Positions 1 through 8,846 are shown, counted from the stretch's first letter. The stretch is 64,000 nt of DNA from Desulfallas thermosapovorans DSM 6562 (GCF_008124625.1 NZ_VNHM01000008.1:87737-151736), one strand, 5' to 3'. A program made the numbers and translations. Notes: a model not told the origin generated them from the letters alone.

Positions 1-16
1 AAAAGGAGGTAAATTG

Positions 17-844
17 ATGAAGAGAATCGTGGCACTGCTGTGCTCCCTGGCGCTGGCCGTTGTTGTTTTGGCCGGGTGTGGAGGAAATAACGCCGGCGAT
101 ACGGCCAATAACAATGACGCCGGTTCCAGCAAACTGGTGGTTGGGGCCACTGCCAAACCCCACGCTGAGATATTGGAAGTGGTCAAGCCCATGTTGCAAG
201 AAAAGGGTGTGGACCTGGAGATTCAAGTATTCACTGATTATGTATTACTTAACCCGGCTTTGAAGGATAAACAAATCGACGCTAACTTCTTCCAGCACAT
301 ACCTTACCTGGATGATTATAATGCTAACAATAACGCCGATCTGGTGTGGAGTGTCAAGGTACACACCGAACCCATGGGTGTATATTCCAATAAAATCGAT
401 AACCTGGACAACCTGGCCGACGGAGCCAAGATAGGCATACCCAACGACGCCACCAATGGCGGCCGGGCTTTAAATGTTCTTGAAGCGGCGGGTCTCTTGA
501 CGTTAAGGGAAGGTGCCGGTGTTACCGCTACCGATGCCGACATTGTGGAAAACCCGAAAAATTTGACCATACAGATGATGGACGCTGCCATGCTGCCCAG
601 AGCTTTGGCGGACCTGGATGTATGCGTAATTAACAGCAACTACGCTTTGGAAGCCAATCTAAATCCGGTGGAAGACGCTATTTTTATGGAGGCAAAGGAT
701 TCTCCCTTTGCTAATATAGTGGCGGTTCGGGCAGAAGACAAAGATAAGGAAGCTATTAAGAAACTGGGTGAAGCATTACAATCACCGGAAGTGAAACAGT
801 TTATCGAGGATAATTACAAGGGAAGCGTGATCCCAGCCTTTTAA
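17..844 (+). CDS. metQ: MetQ/NlpA-family substrate-binding lipoprotein
   Basis: Surface-anchored binding protein of a methionine-type ABC importer. The N-terminus is a lipoprotein signal peptide with a hydrophobic stretch ending in the lipobox LAGC (Cys near residue 21), then a low-complexity Asn/Gly linker. The body carries the NlpA-family pattern: KLVVGATAKPHAEIL, DYVLLNPALKDKQIDANFFQH, and SVKVHTEPMGVYS. The length of 275 aa is normal for the family. ATG at 17 is preferred over an upstream TTG at 14 because AGGAGGT (4-10) then has a 6-nt spacer. The usual ATPase and permease partners (MetN, MetI) are not downstream, so they may lie left of the window. Methionine specificity is inferred from family only. 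Confidence 0.9.
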   Translation: MKRIVALLCSLALAVVVLAGCGGNNAGDTANNNDAGSSKLVVGATAKPHAEILEVVKPMLQEKGVDLEIQVFTDYVLLNPALKDKQIDANFFQHIPYLDDYNANNNADLVWSVKVHTEPMGVYSNKIDNLDNLADGAKIGIPNDATNGGRALNVLEAAGLLTLREGAGVTATDADIVENPKNLTIQMMDAAMLPRALADLDVCVINSNYALEANLNPVEDAIFMEAKDSPFANIVAVRAEDKDKEAIKKLGEALQSPEVKQFIEDNYKGSVIPAF

Positions 845-859
845 ATTAAACGATACAAT

Positions 860-892
860 AAGAGCCGTGCTTTATAGAGCAGGCTCTTTTTG
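860..892 (+). terminator. Rho-independent terminator after metQ
   Basis: The arms AAGAGCC and GGCTCTT enclose an inner TGCT/AGCA stem with loop TTATAG, and a T run follows. It lies 16 nt after the metQ stop codon. The rest of the gap to 1041 is AT-rich and no gene is visible in it. Confidence 0.85.
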
Positions 893-1041
893 TATTTGCT
901 CAAGTATTAGTTTTTCATTTTGAAGGATAATAAGTTTGTTTGGCAAATTAAAGTATTTGGCGATGTATTCAGTATTTTAATTGATGTTCGCTAGTTTATA
1001 TTTTGTGAAAATAATGGACCTACAGTCGAGGGATGATTTTT

Positions 1042-1710
1042 ATGTGCGGGCGATTTACACTGTCGGTTGAACTATCAACTATTCTAAGGGTTTTTCAAGT
1101 CCAGTACAAAAAGGAAAGTTTTATTTACAGCAAGCGCTATAATATTGCCCCTGGCCAAAATGTTCCCGTTATTACCGGCCCGGTTGATCACAGGGTAATA
1201 TCGTTGATGCGGTGGGGCTTAGTCCCCCACTGGGCGAAGGAGGTCTCAACCGGTAACAAATTAATCAATGCCCGGGCGGAAACAATCGACCAAAAACCGG
1301 CCTTTAAATCTTCGTTTATTAAACGAAGATGCCTGGTCCCTGCTGATGGTTTTTACGAGTGGAAAAAGCAAGCTGGTGGGAAAACGCCTGTGCGAATTAT
1401 TCTGCCGGACAAAGAAGTTTTTGCTTTCGCGGGGATCTGGGCGCAGTGGCAATCGCCTGAAGGTAATATCACCCGCTCTTGTGCCATTATTACCACCGGG
1501 CCAAATGACTTTATGCGCAGTATTCACAACCGGATGCCGGTTGTTTTGTCCGGGGAAAGTGCCTGCCAAATTTGGTTGGAATCAAATGATGTTGTTGAAC
1601 TTAAAGAACTGCTGCAGCCATACGGTGGCTTGATGATGGCCTATCAAGTTTCAAGCATGGTGAACTCACCTGAACATGACCACCCAAAACTGCTTGAAAA
1701 GTATTCTTGA
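1042..1710 (+). CDS. SRAP domain protein (YedK/HMCES family)
   Basis: Sensor and covalent trap for abasic sites in single-stranded DNA. Family members crosslink through Cys2 once the initiator Met is removed. The start is therefore set at ATG 1042, giving M-C-G-R-F, and not at ATG 1033, which would bury the Cys at position 5. The spacing to GAGGG at 1028-1032 fits. Other active-site positions are visible: Asn in LINARAET, Glu in GFYEWKK and His in IHNRMPV. The length of 222 aa is typical. The gene stands alone and has no neighbour linked to repair. Confidence 0.92.
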   Translation: MCGRFTLSVELSTILRVFQVQYKKESFIYSKRYNIAPGQNVPVITGPVDHRVISLMRWGLVPHWAKEVSTGNKLINARAETIDQKPAFKSSFIKRRCLVPADGFYEWKKQAGGKTPVRIILPDKEVFAFAGIWAQWQSPEGNITRSCAIITTGPNDFMRSIHNRMPVVLSGESACQIWLESNDVVELKELLQPYGGLMMAYQVSSMVNSPEHDHPKLLEKYS

Positions 1711-1768
1711 TCTTTCGTATCAAATCTATTATTATAGATAAAGATTTCATGGAAGTGAGGTGTAAAAG

Positions 1769-1903
1769 ATGTTGGTCTTCGCCGGAATGAATAAGGCAAA
1801 TATCCGTATGATTCCTGTGCTCGATTATGTCTACAGGGATAAGTGCGCCTGTTTTTACAAACTGAATTACAAAAATCCGGGGAAGGCACATCTTTATTAC
1901 TAA
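1769..1903 (+). CDS. 44-codon leader ORF upstream of Mef-like efflux gene
   Basis: A short ORF (first residues MLVFAGMNKANIRMIP, last residues NPGKAHLYY) with a good Shine-Dalgarno site GAGGTG at 1757-1762. It ends 28 nt before a perfect intrinsic terminator, which itself lies just before the efflux gene. This layout of leader peptide, terminator and resistance or efflux gene is that of ribosome-mediated transcription attenuation, described for mef-type macrolide efflux genes and many ABC-F genes. The middle section is rich in Cys and aromatic residues (DKCACFYKLNY). No known leader peptide was recognised with certainty. That it is translated is inferred from the RBS and the context. Confidence 0.6.
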   Translation: MLVFAGMNKANIRMIPVLDYVYRDKCACFYKLNYKNPGKAHLYY

Positions 1904-1931
1904 ACCTTTTATAACAGGATTAGTATTAATG

Positions 1932-1961
1932 AAAGGCGATGGTGTTCTCCATCGCCTTTTT
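1932..1961 (+). terminator. Intrinsic terminator/attenuator in the efflux-gene leader
   Basis: The arms GGCGATGG and CCATCGCC enclose a 6-nt loop, are extended by AAA/TTT, and end in TTTTT. The hairpin lies between the leader ORF and the efflux start at 1998, so it must be read through for the efflux gene to be expressed from an upstream promoter. The leader contains TTCGCC near 1777, which could pair with the left arm, but an antiterminator structure has not been folded. Confidence 0.75.
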
Positions 1962-1997
1962 GTGTCCTTCTTCCCGATAAACGGAAAGGACGATTTT

Positions 1998-3218
1998 ATG
2001 AATATAAACCAGGTGCAAGAAAATAACTCTACATGGAAGCATAAGATAGCTTTATTTATAATCAGCCAGAATCTATCCCTTTTCGGCTCCTCTGTTGTTA
2101 GTTTCGCAATAATATGGTATATCACTCTACAAACATCATCCGGTACATGGGTGATGCTCTTTACCATCTTTTCATTGTTGCCCCAGGTGCTGATATCCCT
2201 TTGGGCCGGTGTTTGGGCGGATCGTTATAACCGCAAACACCTCATTATGCTGGCGGATGGTTTCATTGCCCTGGCCACGCTGGGCCTGGTAATTGCATTC
2301 CTGGCCGGTTATCAAAGCATGGAACTGCTTTTGGTTATTTCGGCTGTTCGTTCTATCGGGGCCGGGATTCAAACCCCTGCCATTGTAGCCATGTACCCGC
2401 AAATTGTCCCGGTGGAGAAGTTGACCAGGGTGCAGGGTATCAACCAGACCCTGAACTCGGTATTAATGCTGCTATCTCCCGCAGTGGGCGGGATTGTGCT
2501 GGGCTCCTTGGGTATTACCTGGGCCTTTATGCTGGATGTGATTACTGCTTCACTGGCTATCATAGCCCTTGGTTTTATGCATGTCGAAAAGGTTGTCCGG
2601 TCTGAAGAAGTTACGGGTGTACTTACCGAGCTGCGCCAGGGAATAACCTATACACTTAATCACAAACTGTTGAAGCGGACCTTAATTATTTTCGGGGTGT
2701 CATTTGTGTTAATAACACCGGCGGCGGTATTAACACCGTTATTGGTGGAACGCAGCTTCGGCAGCGATGTTTGGCGACTGACCGCCAATGAAATAGTTTG
2801 GACGGTGGGCACTTTAATCGGTGGGGCCTTTGTTTCCCTGCGCGGTGAATTCAGGGATAAAATATTCACCGTGGCAGTTTGTTTGGTGGCCTTCGGTATT
2901 ACCTTCGCCCTGCTGGGTATTGCCAAGAATTTCACTATATATCTACTTATAATGGGTGCCGCCGGCTTTTTTATGCCCATTATCGCCACTGCCCAGACGG
3001 TATTAATTCAGGAAAACGTGGAAGCAGCCATGATGGGGCGGGTGTTCTCCCTGGTGCAAATCGTTACCGGTACTGCAATGCCCGTAGCCATATTATTTTT
3101 CGGCCCCCTTGCCGATATCATATCTATCGGCTTAATTTTGCTGGTCACCGGTATATTATTGGCACTGACAGGTGTTCTGTATCAAATTACCAGTAAACGT
3201 GCCGGTATCAGCTACTAG
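1998..3218 (+). CDS. Mef-like major facilitator efflux transporter
   Basis: A 406-aa MFS permease, hydrophobic throughout, with the pattern of the macrolide-efflux (Mef) branch: IIWYITLQTSSGTWV after the first helix, the A-loop WADRYNRKHLIMLAD, RSIGAGIQTPA, and QTLNSVLMLLSPAVGG. It probably exports a drug by proton antiport. The start ATG 1998 follows GGAAAGGA; a longer reading from 1929 would run through the attenuator hairpin and lacks an RBS. The leader ORF and terminator upstream suggest induction by a ribosome-stalling antibiotic. The actual substrate is not known. Confidence 0.85.
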   Translation: MNINQVQENNSTWKHKIALFIISQNLSLFGSSVVSFAIIWYITLQTSSGTWVMLFTIFSLLPQVLISLWAGVWADRYNRKHLIMLADGFIALATLGLVIAFLAGYQSMELLLVISAVRSIGAGIQTPAIVAMYPQIVPVEKLTRVQGINQTLNSVLMLLSPAVGGIVLGSLGITWAFMLDVITASLAIIALGFMHVEKVVRSEEVTGVLTELRQGITYTLNHKLLKRTLIIFGVSFVLITPAAVLTPLLVERSFGSDVWRLTANEIVWTVGTLIGGAFVSLRGEFRDKIFTVAVCLVAFGITFALLGIAKNFTIYLLIMGAAGFFMPIIATAQTVLIQENVEAAMMGRVFSLVQIVTGTAMPVAILFFGPLADIISIGLILLVTGILLALTGVLYQITSKRAGISY

Positions 3219-3275
3219 GGGCTATTTGCATAGTCCCCGCCAGGTCTGCTCATTATCTCTGTGCAGGCGGGCTTT
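3218..3275 (+). terminator. Probable terminator region after the efflux gene
   Basis: Two overlapping dyads are present: GGGGCTAT/ATAGTCCCC right at the stop codon, and CCCGCC (3236-3241) paired with GGCGGG (3266-3271) followed by CTTTT. The second is the likelier terminator, but its stem is interrupted. Confidence 0.5.
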
Positions 3276-3290
3276 TGAGGTGTTCAAGCA

Positions 3291-3350
3291 GGTGCCGGAG
3301 TCATAGGGCTAAAAAGGTGAAAATCTTTCAATCCTATGACTCCCGGCACC
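3291..3350. repeat. 17-bp inverted repeat, REP-like
   Basis: The left arm 3291-3307 (GGTGCCGGAGTCATAGG) is the reverse complement of 3333-3350 except for one extra C, with a 25-nt spacer. There is no T tract, so it is not a normal terminator. It sits in a gene-free stretch of about 300 nt between the efflux and flavodiiron genes. It resembles a REP-type palindromic unit; no transposase is nearby and no second copy was noticed in this window. The rest of the gap (3351-3530) is AT-rich and probably holds the promoter of the next gene. Confidence 0.6.
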
Positions 3351-3530
3351 CAACTATGCTTTTTAAATATATTATTCTGAAAAATCAAATAAATTTGGCC
3401 CAGATAGGTTGTATTAAATGGAAAGACAGGTTAATATAAGTTAACAGGTTGGATAAAGTAGTGTTATTTTTTTTAAAACTTGAAACACTAATTGTAATCG
3501 GGCTAATAAAAGAGCAAAGGGGTGCAGGTA

Positions 3531-4724
3531 ATGATTGAAATAAGGGATAAAATATACTGGGTTGGGGTAAAAGATTGGGAGTTGAAAAAATTTCATGGCG
3601 AGGAATACTCCACCCATCGGGGTTCCACCTACAATTCTTATTTGATTAAAGATAAAAAGATCGCCCTGGTGGATACCGTTTGGACACCGTTTCATGAGGG
3701 TTTTGTCGAACAACTGGATAAAGAAGTGGGTTTGGCCAATATAGACTTGATAGTGGTCAACCATACCGAGCAGGATCATGCCGGCAGCCTGTTGTATTTG
3801 ATGGAAAAAATCCCTGAAACTCCGATATATTGCACCAAAAACGGTGCTGCGATGATCAAGGGGCATTTCCATAAGGATTGGAATTTTAATATTGTTAAAA
3901 CGGGTGACAGTGTTGAGCTGGGGGATTATAAGCTTGTTTTCGTGGAAATGCCCATGCTGCACTGGCCCGATTCAATGGCCACCTACGTAGCCGGGGCCAG
4001 TGTATTGCTGTCCAACGACGCCTTTGGCCAGCATTACGCATCTCCGTATTTGTTTAACGATCTGGTGGATCAGGGTGAATTATTTCAGGAGGCGCTCAAG
4101 TATTATGCCAACATACTGACTCCTTTCAGTGACCTGGTAAAAAGGAAAATCAGTGAGATAAAAAGCCTCAATTTGCCCATTGACATGATTGCCCCCAGTC
4201 ACGGGATTATATGGCGGGAAAATCCGCTGCAAATAGTGGAAAAATACGAGCTGTGGGCCAGCGGTTACCATGAGGGGACCGCACTGGTACTTTATGATAC
4301 CATGTGGGGTGCTACTAAAAAAATGGCCCTATCCATAGCCAAGGGTTTGGAGAACAAAGGGGTCGGGTCCAAGGTCTTTAATCTGGCTAAAATTGATAAA
4401 AACGATGTTGTTACCGAGATTTTTAAAGCCAAGGGCGTTATAGTGGGTAGTTCCACCATAAATAAAGGTATACTGAGCGCCACTGCCGCCATCCTGGAAA
4501 TTGTCAAAGGACTTAGATTTAAGGATAAGGTGGGGGGAGCATTCGGTTCCTATGGCTGGAGCGGCGAATCCCCCAAACTGGTGGAGGAGCATTTAAGGGA
4601 TGCGGGATTTGAAATACTCCTTGACCCGGTAAAGATGAAATATGACCCGACACCTGAGGACTTGAAAGAATGTGAGGCATTTGGAGAACAATTTGCTGCG
4701 GCAATGAAGGAACAATTGCAATAA
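3531..4724 (+). CDS. fprA: Flavodiiron protein (A-type flavoprotein, O2/NO reductase)
   Basis: A 397-aa cytoplasmic enzyme that reduces O2 to water and/or NO to N2O, protecting anaerobes. The N-terminal metallo-beta-lactamase-like domain carries the di-iron ligands: NHTEQDHAG (H-x-E-x-D-H near residues 78-83), MLHWPDS, LLSNDAFGQH and APSHGIIW. The C-terminal flavodoxin domain begins near residue 250 (ALVLYDTMWGATKKMA, FMN phosphate loop). The start ATG 3531 has AAAGGGG 8 nt upstream. It is a single-gene unit convergent with the hydrogenase maturation operon. The O2-sensitive hydrogenases nearby give a plausible reason for the location, but co-regulation is not shown. Confidence 0.93.
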   Translation: MIEIRDKIYWVGVKDWELKKFHGEEYSTHRGSTYNSYLIKDKKIALVDTVWTPFHEGFVEQLDKEVGLANIDLIVVNHTEQDHAGSLLYLMEKIPETPIYCTKNGAAMIKGHFHKDWNFNIVKTGDSVELGDYKLVFVEMPMLHWPDSMATYVAGASVLLSNDAFGQHYASPYLFNDLVDQGELFQEALKYYANILTPFSDLVKRKISEIKSLNLPIDMIAPSHGIIWRENPLQIVEKYELWASGYHEGTALVLYDTMWGATKKMALSIAKGLENKGVGSKVFNLAKIDKNDVVTEIFKAKGVIVGSSTINKGILSATAAILEIVKGLRFKDKVGGAFGSYGWSGESPKLVEEHLRDAGFEILLDPVKMKYDPTPEDLKECEAFGEQFAAAMKEQLQ

Positions 4725-4732
4725 ATTGACCG

Positions 4733-4765
4733 GGGCACCTGGTGGTGGATGTTTTCCAGGTGCCC
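4733..4765. terminator. Hairpin between fprA and hydG
   Basis: The perfect 10-bp arms GGGCACCTGG and CCAGGTGCCC enclose a 13-nt loop. There is no strong T run on either strand. The hairpin lies between two convergent genes, so it could serve both as a weak bidirectional terminator. Confidence 0.5.
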
Positions 4766-4825
4766 TGGTGCCATTACACTGGTACCGCCTCCGCCTTTTA
4801 TTACCGGCATGAGGCGGCTTTTTAC

Positions 4826-6241
4826 TTAAAAGTAAAGGTCCCGCTGTCCCTGTTCAATCATTTTCAATCGTTCCTCGGTTAACTGCCTTATTCTAGGGCT
4901 TTTTATTTCATTTAAGTGGTCAGCGATGGTTTTGTCCCCTACTTCCCTGGTTTGGGGTAAAGCGTAATCCTCCAGGAATTCCTTGAAAGTCAGGATGGCG
5001 TTGGGCTGGCAAACGTTTTGGATTTCACCGCTCTTGGCCAGGGGCATAAACCGCTCACCGGTACGGCCGCTGCGGTAACAGGCGGTACAAAAACTGGGGA
5101 TGTAGCCTGATTGGCATACGCTGCGCAGTACCTCGTCAATGCTCCTGGTGTCCTCGATTTGAAACTGCGGTGAATCATCGCTATGACAAGTACAGGTCTC
5201 TTTTCTGTTTTGTTCTTCCCTGTAGCCACCTACCCCGGTGCATGAACCGGCGCTGATTTGGGATATGCCCACGTTAATGAGCTCATCTCTAAAACCGGCC
5301 GATTCCCTGGTGGAAATAATCATTCCGGTGTAGGGAACCGCCAGCCGCAGCACGGCAATAATCTTTTTAAAGTCAGCATCCTTTACCAGGTGGGGAAAGG
5401 TGTCGTAGTTGACCCCCAGAGCCGGGCGCAACCTGGGCACGGAAATGGTGTGCGGGCCGACGCCGAATACTTCCTCCAGGTGCAGGGCGTGCATGAGCAT
5501 GGCTAAAACTTCGAATTTATAATCGTACAGGCCGAAAAGCACTCCGATTCCTACATCATCGATGCCGCCCTGCATGGCCCGGTCCATGGCGGTGGTGTGG
5601 TAATCGTAATCGTGCTTGGGGCCCAAGGGGTGCATGGCCGCATAAGTTGAGCGGTGGTAGGTTTCCTGGAACAAAATATAGGTGCCTATGTTGGCTTCTT
5701 TCAGCCGGCTGTAATTTTCCACAGTGGTGGCGGCGATGTTTACATTAATCCTCCGGATACTGCCGTTTTCTTTCTTTATTTCATAAATGGTTTTGATGGC
5801 CTCGAGAACATACTCGATGGGGCAGTTTTGGGGATCTTCACCGGCTTCCAGGGCCAACCGTTTATGTCCCATGGATTCCAGTACCATAACTTCTTCCCGC
5901 AGTTCCTCCATGGACAGCCGCCGCCTGGTGAAATTATTATCGCGCCGGTAGCCGCAGTAGACGCAATTATTTACACAGTAGTTGCTGATATAAAGCGGTG
6001 CGAACAGCACCAGCCTGCGGCCGTATATTTTTTCTTTGATCCGGTGCGCTGTCCGGTATATCTCCTCCAGCAATTCCTGATCCTCTATATGCAGCAGCAC
6101 GGCGCATTCCGCGGGGGTAAGCCCCCCGGCCTTGCCCGCCTTTTCTATGATGTGCAGGGCGTCCTCTTTGGTGGCCTGCCGGGCTTCTTCCAGCCAGGTG
6201 TAAATTTGTTCCTCGTTTATGAAGTCTGCTTTCATGCTCAT
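4826..6241 (-). CDS. hydG: [FeFe]-hydrogenase H-cluster maturase HydG (tyrosine lyase)
   Basis: A radical SAM enzyme that splits tyrosine to p-cresol and a glycine-derived radical, supplying CO and CN as an Fe(CO)2CN unit for the H-cluster. It is 471 aa, of normal length. The radical-SAM cluster motif CVNNCVYC is near residue 92. The C-terminal second cluster that sets HydG apart from ThiH is complete: CTAC followed by exactly 22 residues and then Cys. The start overlaps the hydE stop (ATGA), so translation is probably coupled. It is the last gene of the run TM1266-type regulator, hydF, hydE, hydG. Confidence 0.97.
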   Translation of the reverse strand: MSMKADFINEEQIYTWLEEARQATKEDALHIIEKAGKAGGLTPAECAVLLHIEDQELLEEIYRTAHRIKEKIYGRRLVLFAPLYISNYCVNNCVYCGYRRDNNFTRRRLSMEELREEVMVLESMGHKRLALEAGEDPQNCPIEYVLEAIKTIYEIKKENGSIRRINVNIAATTVENYSRLKEANIGTYILFQETYHRSTYAAMHPLGPKHDYDYHTTAMDRAMQGGIDDVGIGVLFGLYDYKFEVLAMLMHALHLEEVFGVGPHTISVPRLRPALGVNYDTFPHLVKDADFKKIIAVLRLAVPYTGMIISTRESAGFRDELINVGISQISAGSCTGVGGYREEQNRKETCTCHSDDSPQFQIEDTRSIDEVLRSVCQSGYIPSFCTACYRSGRTGERFMPLAKSGEIQNVCQPNAILTFKEFLEDYALPQTREVGDKTIADHLNEIKSPRIRQLTEERLKMIEQGQRDLYF

Positions 6242-7296
6242 TGTTTCATCCCTCCCGTAAATTTGGGTGCGTGTCCGTGGCTCGTGGCCAGGGGCCTGGC
6301 CAGTCCGGCCAGTAACTTTTTGATACTGGTGAGCGTCTCCAGGGGTTTTTCCGTCATGTCTGATTTTTGCGGGTAAATCTGGTATTGCCGCCGCACATCA
6401 AGCGGGGTTAAATTGGGCATAATCACGTTGGCACCTGCATTTAGCGCCAGCTTGCGCCCATCGGTGGCCAGGGTGCACAGGGCAGTGGTGGCGGGCAGGT
6501 GGGCCCCGGGCAGGCATAACCTGGTTACCGCCAGGGTCTTCAAGGTCAGTTCCGGGTCACCCGCCGCCGCATCTTTCAGGGGCGTGGCGTAATGGGGTAG
6601 AAAGGGTCCCACTCCGGCCATTTCCACGTCCAGGTCCCGAAGCAGCGCCACATCACGGGCCAGGGTATCCAGGTCCTGCCCCGGCAGTCCCACCATGTTG
6701 CCCGAACCGGTCTGGTAGTCCAGTTCCTTCAGCCAGTGAAGGCAGCGGAGGCGGGTCTCAAAGGTGGTGTCCGGCTTTAAAAACCTGAAAAGTTCCGGGT
6801 TTGCTGTTTCATGTTTCAGCAGGTAGCGGTCAGCACCGGCTTCACGCCATAACCGGTAATTCTCCCGCCGGTGTTCCCCCAGTGACAGGGTAATGGCAAC
6901 GTCATGCTTGTTTTTTATGCTGTACACCAGCCGGGCAATATCCTCCGGGGTGTAATAAAGGTCTTCGCCGGATTGTAGCACCACCGTGCGAAAGCCCAGG
7001 GCGACTGCTTCGGTGGCGGTCGTCAAAATTTCATCCAGGGACAAGCGGTAGCGGGCTATGGACTTATTGTCCCGGCGCAGGCCGCAGTATAGACAGTTTT
7101 TGCGGCAGTAATTGGAAAATTCAATAATGGCGCGCAGGTGCACTTCATCCCCCACGCCGGTTTGCCGGGTACGGTCCGCAGCACTGTAAAGGGATTTGGT
7201 TTGTTCCGGGTTTGCCATCAGTAATGCCTTGATAGCTCCGGTTTCCAGCTTGCTACCGGAAACAGCGTCAGCCAGAGCCCGTGCAAAGTCATACAT
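6238..7296 (-). CDS. hydE: [FeFe]-hydrogenase H-cluster maturase HydE
   Basis: A radical SAM enzyme acting after HydG in H-cluster assembly. It processes the Fe(CO)2CN synthon toward the dithiomethylamine-bridged [2Fe] unit. It is 352 aa. The cluster motif CRKNCLYCGLRRDN lies near residues 64-77. The GEDLYYT and SLGEHRRENYRLWREAG regions match the BioB/HydE/PylB fold. It begins 16 nt after the hydF stop and overlaps hydG by 4 nt. Confidence 0.96.
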   Translation of the reverse strand: MYDFARALADAVSGSKLETGAIKALLMANPEQTKSLYSAADRTRQTGVGDEVHLRAIIEFSNYCRKNCLYCGLRRDNKSIARYRLSLDEILTTATEAVALGFRTVVLQSGEDLYYTPEDIARLVYSIKNKHDVAITLSLGEHRRENYRLWREAGADRYLLKHETANPELFRFLKPDTTFETRLRCLHWLKELDYQTGSGNMVGLPGQDLDTLARDVALLRDLDVEMAGVGPFLPHYATPLKDAAAGDPELTLKTLAVTRLCLPGAHLPATTALCTLATDGRKLALNAGANVIMPNLTPLDVRRQYQIYPQKSDMTEKPLETLTSIKKLLAGLARPLATSHGHAPKFTGGMKQ

Positions 7297-7312
7297 TATT
7301 TAATCAACTCCG

Positions 7313-8527
7313 TTATTCCTTAAGTACATCCAGCGCAGCGGGAAACGGTGTTAGCGCCCGGTGTAAAATGCCCAAAATGTAAGCAATTAATACCCCGTAA
7401 TTCACTATGGGGACCCCGGCGTTACGGGCCTCCAGTATGCGGCTGAGCATTTCCCGCCGGTTGATCATGCAGGCACCGCAGTGTACGATAAGCTTGAAAC
7501 GCTCCAGGTCCGGGGGCAAGGCGATACCGCTGGACCATTCCAATTGTAAGTCGCCGCCCACCTTTTGACGCAGCCAGCGGGGTATTTTTACAGTTCCGAT
7601 ATCATCGGTCACCCGGTGGTGGGTGCAGGCTTCGGAAATCAAAACCCGGTCACCCGGTTGAAGTTTTTCCACCGCCAGGGCACCGGCCACCAGTGTGGCC
7701 AAATCGCCTTTATAACGGGCGAATAAAATGGAAAAGGAGGTTAACGGGATGTCCCGCGGCGTGTCGGCATCCACTTGGGAAAATACCTGGGAATCTGTGA
7801 TTACCAGTGCAGGTGGCTTGGCCAACATTTGCAAAGCTCTTTTTAAATCATTTTCCTTAACTGCCATGGTCAGGCAGTCATGATCCAAAAGGTCGCGGAT
7901 TGTTTGCACCTGGGGCAAAATCAGACGTCCTTTGGGGGCTGCTGCGTCAATGGGTGTCACCAGCAGCGCCAGTTCACCCGGGGGCACCAGGTCACCGGCG
8001 ATGGTGGGGGCTGCCCAGTCCTTGGGGGCCACCTGTACCATCAGCTGTTTTAATTTATCTATACCCTGCCCTGTTACCGTGCTGGTGGTGACCACCGGAA
8101 TATCCGGCGGCAGGTTGGGGCGGGGCGGGATTTCAGTAAAGAGGTCGGTTTTATTAAGTACCGCGATCACAGGTAGTTGTTGCCGCTGTGCGGTTTCCAC
8201 CAGTTTAAGCTCGGTGGCGCCGGTGCCTTGCCGGGGATCAATCACCAGCAGCACCAAATCCGCTTTGGCTAGTACCGCCATACTTTTGGCCACTCGTTTT
8301 TGACCCAGCTCTCCCTCGTCGTCCAGACCGGCGGTGTCGATTAACACCACGGGGCCGATGGGCAGTATTTCCATGGATTTATAAACCGGGTCGGTGGTGG
8401 TACCCGCCACGGGTGATACGATGGCCAGGTCCTGATTGGTGAGGGCGTTAATCAGGCTGGACTTGCCGGCGTTGCGCCGGCCGAACAGGGCTATATGCAT
8501 CCTGCTGCCCCGTGGTGTTTCGTTCAT
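7313..8527 (-). CDS. hydF: [FeFe]-hydrogenase maturation GTPase/scaffold HydF
   Basis: Scaffold GTPase that receives the [2Fe] subcluster made by HydE and HydG and delivers it to apo-hydrogenase. The N-terminal G domain shows the P-loop GRRNAGKSS, switch region GTTTDPV, DTAGLDD and NKTD. The C-terminal Fe-S ligands are CTHH and HCGACMINR, as in the family C-x-H...H-C-x-x-C signature. ATG 8527 is preferred to ATG 8536 because the GGGAG site then has a workable spacer. It is 404 aa, of normal length. Confidence 0.95.
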   Translation of the reverse strand: MNETPRGSRMHIALFGRRNAGKSSLINALTNQDLAIVSPVAGTTTDPVYKSMEILPIGPVVLIDTAGLDDEGELGQKRVAKSMAVLAKADLVLLVIDPRQGTGATELKLVETAQRQQLPVIAVLNKTDLFTEIPPRPNLPPDIPVVTTSTVTGQGIDKLKQLMVQVAPKDWAAPTIAGDLVPPGELALLVTPIDAAAPKGRLILPQVQTIRDLLDHDCLTMAVKENDLKRALQMLAKPPALVITDSQVFSQVDADTPRDIPLTSFSILFARYKGDLATLVAGALAVEKLQPGDRVLISEACTHHRVTDDIGTVKIPRWLRQKVGGDLQLEWSSGIALPPDLERFKLIVHCGACMINRREMLSRILEARNAGVPIVNYGVLIAYILGILHRALTPFPAALDVLKE

Positions 8528-8570
8528 AATAATCATCTCCCAATCAAAATTTTATGTAGCGGCTGACCGG

Positions 8571-8822
8571 TCAGCGTGTAACCAGGGCACTTTTTACGCT
8601 CACCCGGTCTATGTTTCCCAGTTTGCCGGTGAGGGCTCCTATGGTGTCGGTATCGCCGTCTACGATTAGAGAGATTACCGAAAGATCCTTTTCCCGGTAA
8701 GGAATGCCCATGCGACCAACAATGACATGACCGTAGGCGCTTAAAATATCGTTGACGCGCGGGGCTTGTTCCCGGTCTTCAATGACAATGCCGATTACAC
8801 CGATACGCTGTTTTTTTACCAA
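8571..8822 (-). CDS. TM1266-type iron-only hydrogenase system regulator
   Basis: An 83-aa protein of the small ACT/NikR-C-like family that is found next to [FeFe]-hydrogenase maturation genes (TM1266 family). Visible features are RIGVIGIVIEDREQAPRVN, GRMGIPYREKDLSVISLIVDGDTD, and a C-terminal KLGNIDRVSVKSAL. It has no DNA-binding domain, so 'regulator' is a family label and not a demonstrated role. It starts behind GGAGGTGAT and leads the hydF-hydE-hydG run, 43 nt upstream of hydF. Confidence 0.88.
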   Translation of the reverse strand: MVKKQRIGVIGIVIEDREQAPRVNDILSAYGHVIVGRMGIPYREKDLSVISLIVDGDTDTIGALTGKLGNIDRVSVKSALVTR

Positions 8823-8846
8823 TTAATATCACCTCCGCAAAATATA

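Noticed and set aside
5654..6376. 240-aa plus-strand frame over hydG/hydE
   Set aside because: It runs opposite to the well-supported maturase genes and has no recognisable motif.
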